NCBI GenBank assembly: GCA_038184435.1
Contig: CP116227.1
Location: 4,256,610-4,320,609, forward strand
Length of the DNA stretch: 64,000 bases
From: Nocardioides alkalitolerans
Lineage (GTDB): Bacteria > Actinomycetota > Actinomycetes > Propionibacteriales > Nocardioidaceae
Reading direction: 5' to 3'
A model generated the notes under the pieces. That model was not told the DNA's origin and made no database searches. It worked only from the letters and a program-made list of their open reading frames with translations. Positions within the stretch are counted from its first letter, which is position 1. Each line of letters opens with the position of its first letter. Shown here piece by piece: positions 52,663 through 60,608 of the stretch. The position numbers and the translations under genes were made by a program.

Positions 52663-52690
52663 GTTCCCCGGCTGACCGGGGAACCGACCG
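52663..52690 (+). repeat. Right terminal inverted repeat
   Basis: Inverted counterpart of 51472-51499, differing only at two central bases. It ends 10 bp before the -35 of the next operon. Confidence 0.75.
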
Positions 52691-52700
52691 CCTGCGCCGG

Positions 52701-52728
52701 TGGACAAATCTATGCGAATGATTATGAT
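52701..52728 (+). promoter_or_regulatory. Sigma-70-type promoter of the FbpABC-like operon
   Basis: -35 TGGACA (52701-52706, 5 of 6) and -10 TATGAT (52723-52728, 5 of 6) with 16-bp spacing. It sits in a locally A/T-rich stretch. The remaining leader to the GTG at 52796 is about 60 nt and shows no IdeR box. The 305-bp stretch 52491-52795 holds only this promoter and the cassette repeats. Confidence 0.65.
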
Positions 52729-52795
52729 CACTCGGGTGACCCGGGCCACTTCCTGAGCGGCCCGCCGACTCCTCCACCCGAAAGCAGGCTCTCCT

Positions 52796-53809
52796 GTGAA
52801 GCGTCTCCCGGTCGTCGCCGCCGTGTCCTCCCTCGCCCTCGTGCTCGCCGCCTGCGGCGGGTCCGACGAGAGCGCCGACGTCGTCACCGGTGACGCGGAG
52901 GGCCTGGTCGAGGCGGCGAAGGAGGAGGGGTCGCTCGACTGGTACTCCGACCTCCCCGAGGCCCTCATCGAGAGCGTCGCGACGGGCTTCGAGGAGAAGT
53001 ACGGCATCGAGGTCAATTACATCCGCAGCGTCTCCAGCCAGCTCGGCAGCCGCTTCGCCGGTGAGGCCCAGGCCGGCGACCCGCAGGCCGACGTGCTCAA
53101 CATCGCGAGCCAGGGCTTCTGGGAGGAGGCCGTGAGCCAGGGCTGGTTCGCCGAGCTCACCGACGACACCGTCGAGTCGCTCGACGCGTGGCCGGAGGAG
53201 TTCCTCTACGACGACACCTACGCCCTCATCAACGTGCAGCCGCTCGGCATCGCCTACAACACCGACACGAGCCCCGTGCAGCCCACCGGCTGGGAGGACG
53301 TCGCCGACGACGCCCTCGAGGGCCGGCTGATGATGGGCGACACCGCGGTGGTCGCCTACTCCGCCGAGTACCTCTTCCTCATGGACACCTACGGCGAGGA
53401 CTTCCTCTCCGACCTCGGGGCGCTCGACCCGATCGTGGTGGACAGCCTCGTGCCCGGCACCCAGCAGATGGTCGCGGGCGAGGCCGACGTGGCCATCCCG
53501 TCGCTCAAGGCCGTCGTGCAGCCGCTCATCGACGAGGGCGCTCCCCTCGAGCTGGTCATCCCCGACGACACCTCGGGCGTCAACCAGTACGCGGGCGTCG
53601 TCAAGGACGCCGCGCATCCCAACGCGGCGTACCTCTTCCTGAGCTACCTGCTGAGCATGGAGGGCCAGGAGCGGGTCACGGCCGGCATCGCCGCCTCCGT
53701 CCTCGAGGGCGTGCCGGGTGCGATGGAGCTGCCGTCGGGCTACACCGAGATCGCCGAGTCGGACGTGGTGGACCAGCAGGACACCATCGACGAGCTGCTC
53801 GGGTTCTGA
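52796..53809 (+). CDS. ABC transporter substrate-binding lipoprotein (FbpA / Fe3+-type family)
   Basis: 337 residues. The lipobox LVLAAC gives lipidated Cys20. The mature part is a type II binding fold: LVEAAKEEGSLDWYSDLPEALIESVATGFEEKYGIEVNYIR, ADVLNIASQG, LGIAYNTD and QQMVAGEADVAIPSL. It matches family 1 binding proteins used for ferric iron, 2-aminoethylphosphonate or organic anions. GTG start with AGGCT-type weak ribosome site. The gene starts an operon with its ATPase and permease. The substrate may be a compound of the adjoining catabolic genes and not iron. Confidence 0.85.
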   Translation: MKRLPVVAAVSSLALVLAACGGSDESADVVTGDAEGLVEAAKEEGSLDWYSDLPEALIESVATGFEEKYGIEVNYIRSVSSQLGSRFAGEAQAGDPQADVLNIASQGFWEEAVSQGWFAELTDDTVESLDAWPEEFLYDDTYALINVQPLGIAYNTDTSPVQPTGWEDVADDALEGRLMMGDTAVVAYSAEYLFLMDTYGEDFLSDLGALDPIVVDSLVPGTQQMVAGEADVAIPSLKAVVQPLIDEGAPLELVIPDDTSGVNQYAGVVKDAAHPNAAYLFLSYLLSMEGQERVTAGIAASVLEGVPGAMELPSGYTEIAESDVVDQQDTIDELLGF

Positions 53810-53811
53810 GC

Positions 53812-54981
53812 ATGACCGTCACCCACGAGCGCCCGGTGCGCACCGACGTCGGCGTCGCCGGCGGCCGCATCGAGATCGCCGGACTGGCGAAGACCTACGT
53901 GCGCAACGACGGCACGAAGGTCCCGGCCATCGACGACATCGCCCTCACCGTCGAGGCAGGCGAGTTCTGCGTGCTGCTCGGCCCCAGCGGCTGCGGCAAG
54001 ACCACGTTGCTGCGCTGCCTGGCGGGGCTCGAGGAGCCGCAGACGGGTTCCATCGCCGTCGGTGGTCGGCCGTTCTACGACCGGTCCCGCCGCGTGTCGC
54101 TGACCCCCCAGCAGCGCCGCCTCGGCATGGTCTTCCAGTCCTACGCCCTGTGGCCGCACATGAGCGTCGAGAAGAACGTCGCCTTCCCGATGACCACCCG
54201 GCGGGCCCGCGGGTCCTTCAGCCGCACCGAGGTGCGCGAGCGGGTGGCGAAGGCGCTGGCGACGGTCGACATCGCCGAGCTCGCCGGACAGCCGATCTCG
54301 GCGTTGTCGGGCGGCCAGCAGCAGCGCGTCGCCCTGGCGCGCGCCATCGCCTTCGGCAGCGACGTCGTGCTCTTCGACGAGCCGCTGTCCAACGTGGACG
54401 CGAAGGTGCGGGTGCAGCTCCGCCAGGAGATCCACGCCCTGCAGCGCGAGCTCGGCTTCACCGCCGTCTACGTGACGCACGACCAGGAGGAGGCGATGGA
54501 GCTCGCCGACGTCCTCGTCGTGCTGAAGAAGGGCAAGATCGAGCAGGCGGGCCGCCCGCGCCAGCTCTACCGCGCCCCCGTCTCCCGGTACGTCGCGGAC
54601 TTCGTGGGCACCGCCGACGTCCTCGACGGCACGGTCACCGCGGCCGTCGCCCCGGGCCGTACGCCGCGGGTGCAGGTCGCGACGCCGCTCGGCGAGCTGG
54701 TGGTCGCCACCCCCGCGCCGGTCGCGGTGGGCACCGAGGTCGGGGTCGTCGTGCGCGCGGAGGACTGGCGCGTGCTCGACGCGCCCGGCCAGCGGGCCGG
54801 CGTGAACGAGCTCGACGGGGTCGTGCGGGACAGCGCCTACCTGGGCGCGGCTACGCAGTACCTCGTCGACGTCGCCGGCCACGTCGTGCGGGTGCGCCCG
54901 CAGGGCTCCGCCGAGCTGGCGGAGGGCCACCGCTTCGTGCTCCACCTCGACCCGGACGACCTGCACCTGGTGACCGCGTGA
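53812..54981 (+). CDS. ABC transporter ATP-binding protein (FbpC/PotA type)
   Basis: 389 residues. ABC core with Walker A GPSGCGKTT (57-65), Q-loop MVFQSYALWPHMSV, signature LSGGQQQRVALARAI (about 163-177) and Walker B VLFDEPLSNVD; H-loop in VTHDQEEAME. A TOBE-type C-terminal regulatory region spans about 270-389. It starts 2 bp after the binding-protein stop and overlaps the permease. It energises uptake by the fused permease downstream. Confidence 0.93.
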   Translation: MTVTHERPVRTDVGVAGGRIEIAGLAKTYVRNDGTKVPAIDDIALTVEAGEFCVLLGPSGCGKTTLLRCLAGLEEPQTGSIAVGGRPFYDRSRRVSLTPQQRRLGMVFQSYALWPHMSVEKNVAFPMTTRRARGSFSRTEVRERVAKALATVDIAELAGQPISALSGGQQQRVALARAIAFGSDVVLFDEPLSNVDAKVRVQLRQEIHALQRELGFTAVYVTHDQEEAMELADVLVVLKKGKIEQAGRPRQLYRAPVSRYVADFVGTADVLDGTVTAAVAPGRTPRVQVATPLGELVVATPAPVAVGTEVGVVVRAEDWRVLDAPGQRAGVNELDGVVRDSAYLGAATQYLVDVAGHVVRVRPQGSAELAEGHRFVLHLDPDDLHLVTA

Positions 54982-56795
54982 GCGCGCCGACGCTGGAGCG
55001 GACGGGGCGCCCGGACGCCGCGCCAGCTCCGGCGGGACGCGCGCCGCGGCGTCGGCCCGACCCGTTCAAGTTGGTCGGCTGGCTGGTCTGCGCGCTGGTC
55101 TGCCTCGCGATCCTCTACCCGATCGCGATCCTGCTGCGGGACGTCGCGGGGCTCGGTCAGACCCCCTCGATCCTCGGTGACATCAAGGACGAGGCCCTCG
55201 CCCCCGGGGCCCTCGAGACGCTGCGCACCACCGTGCTGCTCGTCGTCCCGGCGGGCATCACCGCGCTCCTCATCGCCTCGCTGCTGGCCTGGATCAACGA
55301 GCGCACCGACGCCCGCATCGGCGCACTGGCCGACGTGACCCCGATCCTCCCGATGTTCATCCCGCCCGTCGCGGGCGCGATCGGCTGGGTGTTCCTCGCC
55401 GCCCCGAGCGCCGGGCTGCTCAACGGCGCCATCGAGGGCTTCTTCGGCTGGTTCGGGATGGACGTCGACGGCCCGCTCGACATCTTCACGTGGCAGGGCC
55501 TCTTCTTCGTCTACGTGCTCGACCTCGTGCCGTTCGCCTACATCACGCTGGCCGCCGGGTTCCGCAACCTCGACCCGGTCGCCGAGGAGGCCGCCCGCAT
55601 CAGCGGCGCCGGGCCCCTGGAGACCTTCCGCCGTGTGACGCTGCCCAGCCTCGGACCGTCGTTGGGCGGCGCGCTGCTCATCGTGATGGCCATCGGGTTC
55701 GCGCTCTTCTCGACCCCGGTGGTGATCGGCACGCAGGCGGGCGTCGACGTGCTGTCGGTCGAGATCGTCGAGGCGATGACCCGCTCGTTCCCGGCCGACG
55801 AGGCGAAGGCCCTCGGCCACGGCGTCCTGCTGCTCGGCATGGTGACCATCGCCTGGCTCCTCCAGCGGCGCCTCGTGCGCTCGACGGGCCACGCCACGGT
55901 CGGCGGCAAGGGCCTCAACTCCCAGCCGACCCGCCTCGGCGCGTTCCGCCACGTCGCGCGGTTCGTGATGGTGCTCTACCTGCTCGGCGCCAGCGTGCTG
56001 CCGATCCTGGCCCTCGTCGTCGTCTCCCTCGAGCGCTACTGGACCGCCTCGATCCCGTGGGGCAGCCTCACCCTCGACAACTACCGCGCGCTCCTCGACA
56101 GCGCCATCGTGGTCGAGGCGCTGCGCAACAGCGTCGTCGTCGGTGTCACCTGCGCGACGATCGGCATGGCCCTGGCCGCGATCGTCGCCCGCATGACGCA
56201 CGGCGAGACGTCCCGCTGGGCGGGCGTCGTGGAGGCCGTGACGCGCATCCCGGCGGCGGTGCCGATCCTGGTGCTGACGCTGGCGTTCATCGCGGCGTAC
56301 CTGGGGGAGCCGTTCCGCCTCGGCGGCACGACGCTGCTCCTCGTCATCGCCTACACGGCCATCTTCTTCCCCCACGCGGTCGTCAACGCGACGTCGGCGT
56401 ACCTGCAGGTCGGTCCCCAGCTCCGCGAGGCCGGAGCGGTGTTCGGGGTCTCGGAGGGCCGCACGTTCTGGCGCATCCAGCTGCCGCTGATGCTGCCGGG
56501 CCTGACGTCGGGCTGGGCGTTCCTGTTCGTGCTGGTCGCGGGCGACGTCACCGTCGCCTCCCTGCTGGCGGGTACCGGCAACCCCGTCGCGGGCTTCGTC
56601 ATCCTCGACCGCTACAACACCGGCACCTACCCGCCGCTCGCCGCGATGGCCGTCATCACGACCCTCCTCACGACCGTGGTCGTGGGGGTCGCGCTCGGGC
56701 TGGCGCGCTGGCAGCGCTCCCGGGCGACCTCCGGCGTACGGCGGCGCGCAGGTCTCGCCGTACCCGACCCGTCCGCCCCGCCCGTCACCCACTGA
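54978..56795 (+). CDS. ABC transporter permease, two fused membrane domains (FbpB type)
   Basis: 605 residues with about 12 membrane spans. Two EAA-type coupling loops are visible, EEAARISGAGPLETFRRVTLPSLGPSLGGAL (about 203-233) and REAGAVFGVSEGRTFWRIQLPLMLPGL (about 484-510), showing a tandem permease in one chain as in FbpB. N-terminal 35 residues are Pro/Arg-rich. GTG start overlaps the ATPase stop (GTGA). A SnoaL-like gene follows after 41 bp. Confidence 0.92.
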   Translation: MSAPTLERTGRPDAAPAPAGRAPRRRPDPFKLVGWLVCALVCLAILYPIAILLRDVAGLGQTPSILGDIKDEALAPGALETLRTTVLLVVPAGITALLIASLLAWINERTDARIGALADVTPILPMFIPPVAGAIGWVFLAAPSAGLLNGAIEGFFGWFGMDVDGPLDIFTWQGLFFVYVLDLVPFAYITLAAGFRNLDPVAEEAARISGAGPLETFRRVTLPSLGPSLGGALLIVMAIGFALFSTPVVIGTQAGVDVLSVEIVEAMTRSFPADEAKALGHGVLLLGMVTIAWLLQRRLVRSTGHATVGGKGLNSQPTRLGAFRHVARFVMVLYLLGASVLPILALVVVSLERYWTASIPWGSLTLDNYRALLDSAIVVEALRNSVVVGVTCATIGMALAAIVARMTHGETSRWAGVVEAVTRIPAAVPILVLTLAFIAAYLGEPFRLGGTTLLLVIAYTAIFFPHAVVNATSAYLQVGPQLREAGAVFGVSEGRTFWRIQLPLMLPGLTSGWAFLFVLVAGDVTVASLLAGTGNPVAGFVILDRYNTGTYPPLAAMAVITTLLTTVVVGVALGLARWQRSRATSGVRRRAGLAVPDPSAPPVTH

Positions 56796-56836
56796 CCCCC
56801 GCCGACCTCACCGGCCCCTACTGAAGGAGCAGCACC

Positions 56837-57400
56837 ATGACCGACCCCAGCACGCTCTCCGCCGAGCAGCGGCTCGCCCGGCTCGAGGACCGCGCCGCGA
56901 TCCAGGAGCTCGGCGTCCTCTACGGCTACGTGATGGACGAGCGCGACGAGAAGGGCATCCGGCAGATCTTCGCCCCCGACGCCCGGCTGACCTCCGCCGA
57001 CGGGGTGTTCGCGGCGACGGGGATCGACGAGATCGTCGAGACCTACCTGGGCCGCTTCAAGGCCCTCGGCCCCACGAACCACTTCTCCCACGGGCACGTC
57101 GTGCGCTTCGGCGACGACCCCGACCGCGCCCGCGGCCTGCTGGCCAGCCACGCCGAGGTGTCCCGCAACGGTACGGCGATGCAGGTGGCGCTGCGCTACA
57201 AGGACGAGTACGTCCGCAACGACGGACGCTGGCAGTTCGCGGCGCGCGAGATGAGCTACATGTACTACCTGCCCATCGAGCAGCTCTCCCAGCTCGGCGA
57301 CCGCAACAGCGTGCGGGCGTACGGCGACGAGCGACCGTCCGACTGGCCCGAGGCGCTCTACGCGGAGACCGGCAGCTCCTGGCTGCACGCCTACCTCTGA
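56837..57400 (+). CDS. SnoaL-like / nuclear transport factor 2 family protein
   Basis: 187 residues with the cone-shaped NTF2-like fold: LEDRAAIQELGVLYGYVMDERDEKGIRQIFAPDARLTS (about 16-53), then a hydrophobic pocket pattern HFSHGHVV, and DGRWQFAAREMSYMYYLP. Members include ring-hydroxylating dioxygenase small subunits, steroid isomerases, cyclases and dehydratases for aromatic or terpenoid substrates. AAGGAG precedes the ATG. It lies at the end of the ABC operon, so it may act on the imported compound. The reaction is unknown. Confidence 0.82.
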   Translation: MTDPSTLSAEQRLARLEDRAAIQELGVLYGYVMDERDEKGIRQIFAPDARLTSADGVFAATGIDEIVETYLGRFKALGPTNHFSHGHVVRFGDDPDRARGLLASHAEVSRNGTAMQVALRYKDEYVRNDGRWQFAAREMSYMYYLPIEQLSQLGDRNSVRAYGDERPSDWPEALYAETGSSWLHAYL

Positions 57401-57423
57401 GCCGAGGCCCTAGGGTGGCGGGC

Positions 57424-57924
57424 GTGAAGGACGTCCTGGTCGTGATCGCCGCCGCCTTCTGGACCGTCGTGGCCGGCGTTGCCGGCTACCAGCTCGGGGG
57501 GCGCGGGCTGCCGGGCCTCCTGGTCCTCCTCCTCGTGATCGTGGTGGGAGTCGGTGCGGCCCTGCGGTTGCGTCTGAGGGAACGTCCCGTCGTCCGGGAC
57601 CTCGCCGGCCCGGCGGCGGCCGTCATGGACGCCCTTGCCTCGGCTGCCGCGGAGCGGGAGAAGGTGCGCGAGCGTCCCGCCCCCGGCGTCCTCCTGGTGA
57701 AGACCTCGATGAGCACGTGGTCGTGGGGGTCGGTCTGGCGCTTCGAGGTGCTGCCCGGCGGCGCTGACGATGGCGGCGCGAGCACGCGGGTCGTGGCCAC
57801 GATCCACCGCCGCGGCAGCGTCGTCGCGGGTGTGACCGAGCTGCGCAAGGTCCACGCCCTCCTGGACGTCGCCGAGCAGTGTCTGGAGGACGGCCGGGTC
57901 GCGGGGGTCGAGCGACTCGACTGA
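57424..57924 (+). CDS. Hypothetical protein with two N-terminal membrane spans
   Basis: 166 residues from the GTG at 57424, chosen because TAGGGT (57411-57416) is placed 7 nt upstream as a leaderless -10; a GTG at 57415 falls inside that element. Two hydrophobic segments (about 3-22 and 28-48) are followed by a soluble domain of about 110 residues, with strands around GVLLVKTSMSTWSWGSVWRFEV. No recognised family. It ends before a strong terminator. Confidence 0.6.
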   Translation: MKDVLVVIAAAFWTVVAGVAGYQLGGRGLPGLLVLLLVIVVGVGAALRLRLRERPVVRDLAGPAAAVMDALASAAAEREKVRERPAPGVLLVKTSMSTWSWGSVWRFEVLPGGADDGGASTRVVATIHRRGSVVAGVTELRKVHALLDVAEQCLEDGRVAGVERLD

Positions 57925-57955
57925 CCTCTCGGAGCCGCCCCACCCGGAGAAGGAG

Positions 57956-58009
57956 AACGCGGACCGGACGGGCGTGCGCCTCGGCGTGTCGCCCCGACCG
58001 GTCCGCGTT
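57956..58009 (+). terminator. 12-bp stem-loop with T-rich tail, probably bidirectional
   Basis: Arms AACGCGGACCGG (57956-57967) and CCGGTCCGCGTT (57998-58009), then TTCTTT. The convergent MFS gene ends at 58090. A second copy of the right arm and tail, GTCCGCGTTTTCTCTCCC, recurs at 58035-58052 and could pair with the same left arm. Confidence 0.8.
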
Positions 58010-58089
58010 TTCTTTCCCCAGGTCGTGGCGCTGTCCGCGTTTTCTCTCCCGCACCGGACCGGCACCCGGACCCGCGCGGGGGCCCCGCG

Positions 58090-59328
58090 CTAGATGCTCC
58101 GCCCCGGCCGGTACGCCGGCAGCCCGGCCAGCATCACGACGGCGAGGGCGAGCATGACGCCGTACCCGGCGCCGAAGCCCCCCGTGAGGTCGCGGAGCAC
58201 CCCCAGCACCAGCGGGCCGAGGGCGCCCGCGAGGTAGGCGACGAGGATGACCATGGCGCCGAGCCGGGCGCCGTCCGCCTGCGTGTGGGTGACGTCGGTG
58301 ATGAGCACCAGGCCCAGGGCCGATCCGCCGCCGACACCCATGCCGAAGAGGGTCATGGTCGGGAGGGCGAGGCCCACGGGGTCGACGAGGAGCATGACGA
58401 TGCCGACGACGGTGCAGCCGAGCACGATCCCGAGCAGCGGGCGTCGGTCGCGGGTGTGGTCGGCGAGGGCGGGCAGCCCCAGCATGGTGACGACCTGCAC
58501 GACCTGGAAGACCACGAACATCGACGCCGCCTCCTGGGGCGCGAGGCCGTGGCTGACGTAGAGCGGCGTGATCCAGGCCAGGCCGCTGAAGCCGATGACC
58601 ATCTGCGAGGTGGTGAAGGCGACGACGAGCCATGCCGTGGTCGACCGCCAGGGCATGCGGTGGTCGACGAGGACGGCGGCGGCCGGGTCGACCGCGTCGC
58701 GGCGGGGGCCGCGCAGGGCCGGGGTGAGCAGCAGCCAGAGCGCGGCCGTGGCGGCGCTGACGGCGCCCCAGAAGGCGAGGGCGGGCCGCCAGCCGCCGAG
58801 GCCGGCGGACAGCGGCACCGCCGTGCCGGCCGCCACGGCCACGCCGAGCGCGAGGCCGGTCGAGTAGATGCCGGTGGTGAGTCCCCGGATGCGGGGGAGG
58901 TGGTGGGCGATCAGTGCCGGCATGAGCGCCGAGCAGCCGCCCATCGCGGCCCCGGCGAGCGCCGCGCTGCCGAACAGCAGCGGCGCGCCCAGGGGCGCGA
59001 GGCGCAGGAGCCCGGCCAGCGCGAGCACCAGCATGAGCAGTCCCGTCGCGAGCTCCGACCCGATCCGTGCCGCCAGCCGTTGCCCGAACGGCGCGGAGAG
59101 ACCCATGCAGGCCACGGCCACCGACGTCAGCAGCCCGGCCTCGGTGCTGGACAGCCCGAGGTCGCGGTCGATCTCGTCGATGAGGGGCGGCAGGGATCCC
59201 ATCGTCGCCCGCAGGTTGAGCCCGACGACCGCCACGAGGCCCACGACGACCGCCACGGGCAGGCGGGAGGGGCGCGGGGCGTCGAGGTCCCGCGCGGGGG
59301 CCGGGGCGGGGAGCGGTGCCTCGCTCAC
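58090..59328 (-). CDS. MFS transporter, CynX/NimT-like
   Basis: 412 residues with 12 membrane spans predicted from hydrophobic runs. LNLRATMGSLPPLIDEIDRDLGLSS (about 37-61) and the later PRIRGLTTGIYSTGLALGVAVA resemble the CynX/NimT group of exporters or anion transporters. GTG start (59326-59328) overlaps the reductase stop (GTGA). Last gene of the minus-strand P450 operon; it may move the substrate or product of that pathway. Confidence 0.88.
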   Translation of the reverse strand: MSEAPLPAPAPARDLDAPRPSRLPVAVVVGLVAVVGLNLRATMGSLPPLIDEIDRDLGLSSTEAGLLTSVAVACMGLSAPFGQRLAARIGSELATGLLMLVLALAGLLRLAPLGAPLLFGSAALAGAAMGGCSALMPALIAHHLPRIRGLTTGIYSTGLALGVAVAAGTAVPLSAGLGGWRPALAFWGAVSAATAALWLLLTPALRGPRRDAVDPAAAVLVDHRMPWRSTTAWLVVAFTTSQMVIGFSGLAWITPLYVSHGLAPQEAASMFVVFQVVQVVTMLGLPALADHTRDRRPLLGIVLGCTVVGIVMLLVDPVGLALPTMTLFGMGVGGGSALGLVLITDVTHTQADGARLGAMVILVAYLAGALGPLVLGVLRDLTGGFGAGYGVMLALAVVMLAGLPAYRPGRSI

Positions 59329-60575
59329 CCCGCGGGCTCGAGGGTCCGCGCCCCCTGGGCCTCGGTGACGGCCGTGCGGAAGTCGAGCATGCGCTTGGCG
59401 AGGCCGAGGAGCACGACGCCGACGAGCAGGCCGTCGCGGTCGTGGTAGCCGACCGCCGCCTCCCCGTGGAGGTCGCCGTCGAGCACCCGCACGTCGTCGT
59501 GGCCGAGGTGCGGCACGCCGAAGGACTGCAGCCGCACGCCGTACTGCTCGCTCCAGAACGTCGGCAGCGGCGCGAACGGCTTCTCCGGGACCGGTGCCTC
59601 GCCGCGGATCCCCGCGAGCAGGCTCGCCGCCGCGTGGGCGGCCATGTCGGTCGGCATCGTCCAGTGCTCGACGCGCAGCGGGGCGTCGCCGTAGCCCGCC
59701 ACCGGGAAGCGGGCGACGTCCCCGACCACGACGACGTCGAGGACCGGGGTGCCGTCACGCAACGGGTGCAGGTCGGCGTCGCACCGCACGCCGTTCGCGA
59801 GGTCGAGACCGGTCCCGGCGAGCGGCTCGACGTTGGCCTGCGAGCCGACGGCCTCGACGATCACGTCCGCGGCGATGCTGGCCCCGTTGTCGAGCACCAC
59901 CTCGAGGTGCTCGCCGGCGTCCTCGATCGCGGCGACCGAGCGGCCGAGCGCGAACCGCACGCCGTGGGCCTCGTGCCGACGCTGCACCTCGCGGGCCACG
60001 AGGTCGCCCAGGGGGCGCTGCAGCGGCGCGGCGAGCGGCTCGACCACCGTGACCTCGCAGCCGAGGGTCACCGCGGTCGCGGCGACCTCGCAGCCGATGA
60101 ACCCGCCGCCCACGACGACGACGCGGGCGCCGGGCGCCAGCTCGGGGGCGAGCCGCTCGGCGTCCTCGATCGTGCGCACGGCGTGGCGCCAGCGCAGCTC
60201 GCCGCCGAGGTCGAGCCGCCGCGAGCGGACGCCCGTGGCGACGACGAGGCCGTCCCAGTGCACCTCCTCGCCACCGTCGAGCCGCACGACGTGACCGTCG
60301 AGGTCGACGGAGGCGACGCGGGTGCCGAGGCGCCACTCCACGCCCTCCGCCGTGGCGGGCCGCTGGCGGAAGGGCAGGCGGTCGCGCGCCATCGTGCCGC
60401 GCAGCACCTCCTTCGACAGCGGCGGCCGGTTGTAGGGCGCGTGCTGCTCCTCGCCGATCACGAGGAGACGGCCGGTGTGCCCCGCCGCGCGCAGCCGCTC
60501 GGCGGCGCGGAGGCCGGCGAGACCGGCACCGACGACGACGATCGTGCTCTCCAGGGATGTGGCCGATGTGGTCAC
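59325..60575 (-). CDS. Ferredoxin reductase (putidaredoxin/rhodocoxin reductase type)
   Basis: 416 residues. FAD site IVVVGAGLAGLRAAERLRAAG (12-32), PYNRPPLSKEVLRG (about 48-61, typical of this family), NAD site VVVVGGGFIGCEVAATAVTLG (about 152-172) and VVVVGDVARFP (about 276-286) for FAD. It passes electrons from NADH to a ferredoxin. With the 3Fe-4S ferredoxin at 63704 and the P450 it forms a class I electron chain. GTG start; 33 bp after the KstD-like gene. Confidence 0.92.
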   Translation of the reverse strand: MTTSATSLESTIVVVGAGLAGLRAAERLRAAGHTGRLLVIGEEQHAPYNRPPLSKEVLRGTMARDRLPFRQRPATAEGVEWRLGTRVASVDLDGHVVRLDGGEEVHWDGLVVATGVRSRRLDLGGELRWRHAVRTIEDAERLAPELAPGARVVVVGGGFIGCEVAATAVTLGCEVTVVEPLAAPLQRPLGDLVAREVQRRHEAHGVRFALGRSVAAIEDAGEHLEVVLDNGASIAADVIVEAVGSQANVEPLAGTGLDLANGVRCDADLHPLRDGTPVLDVVVVGDVARFPVAGYGDAPLRVEHWTMPTDMAAHAAASLLAGIRGEAPVPEKPFAPLPTFWSEQYGVRLQSFGVPHLGHDDVRVLDGDLHGEAAVGYHDRDGLLVGVVLLGLAKRMLDFRTAVTEAQGARTLEPAG

Positions 60576-60608
60576 GGGACGCTCCTTCGCAGGGGGGTAC
60601 GGCGGGGG

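Larger units (their letters stand above)
51472..52690. mobile_element. 1.2-kb cassette with 28-bp terminal inverted repeats carrying an AbiEi/nuclease gene
   Basis: The ends at 51472-51499 and 52663-52690 are inverted copies matching at 26 of 28 bases. Just inside each end sits a second element, a 28-bp palindrome (51507-51534 and 52629-52656). The order is mirror-symmetric: outer, inner, gene, inner, outer. The inner left palindrome overlaps the stop codon of the enclosed gene. No transposase is present and no clear target duplication is seen, so this would be a non-autonomous or fossil unit. The symmetry is directly visible; mobility is inferred. Confidence 0.6.
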
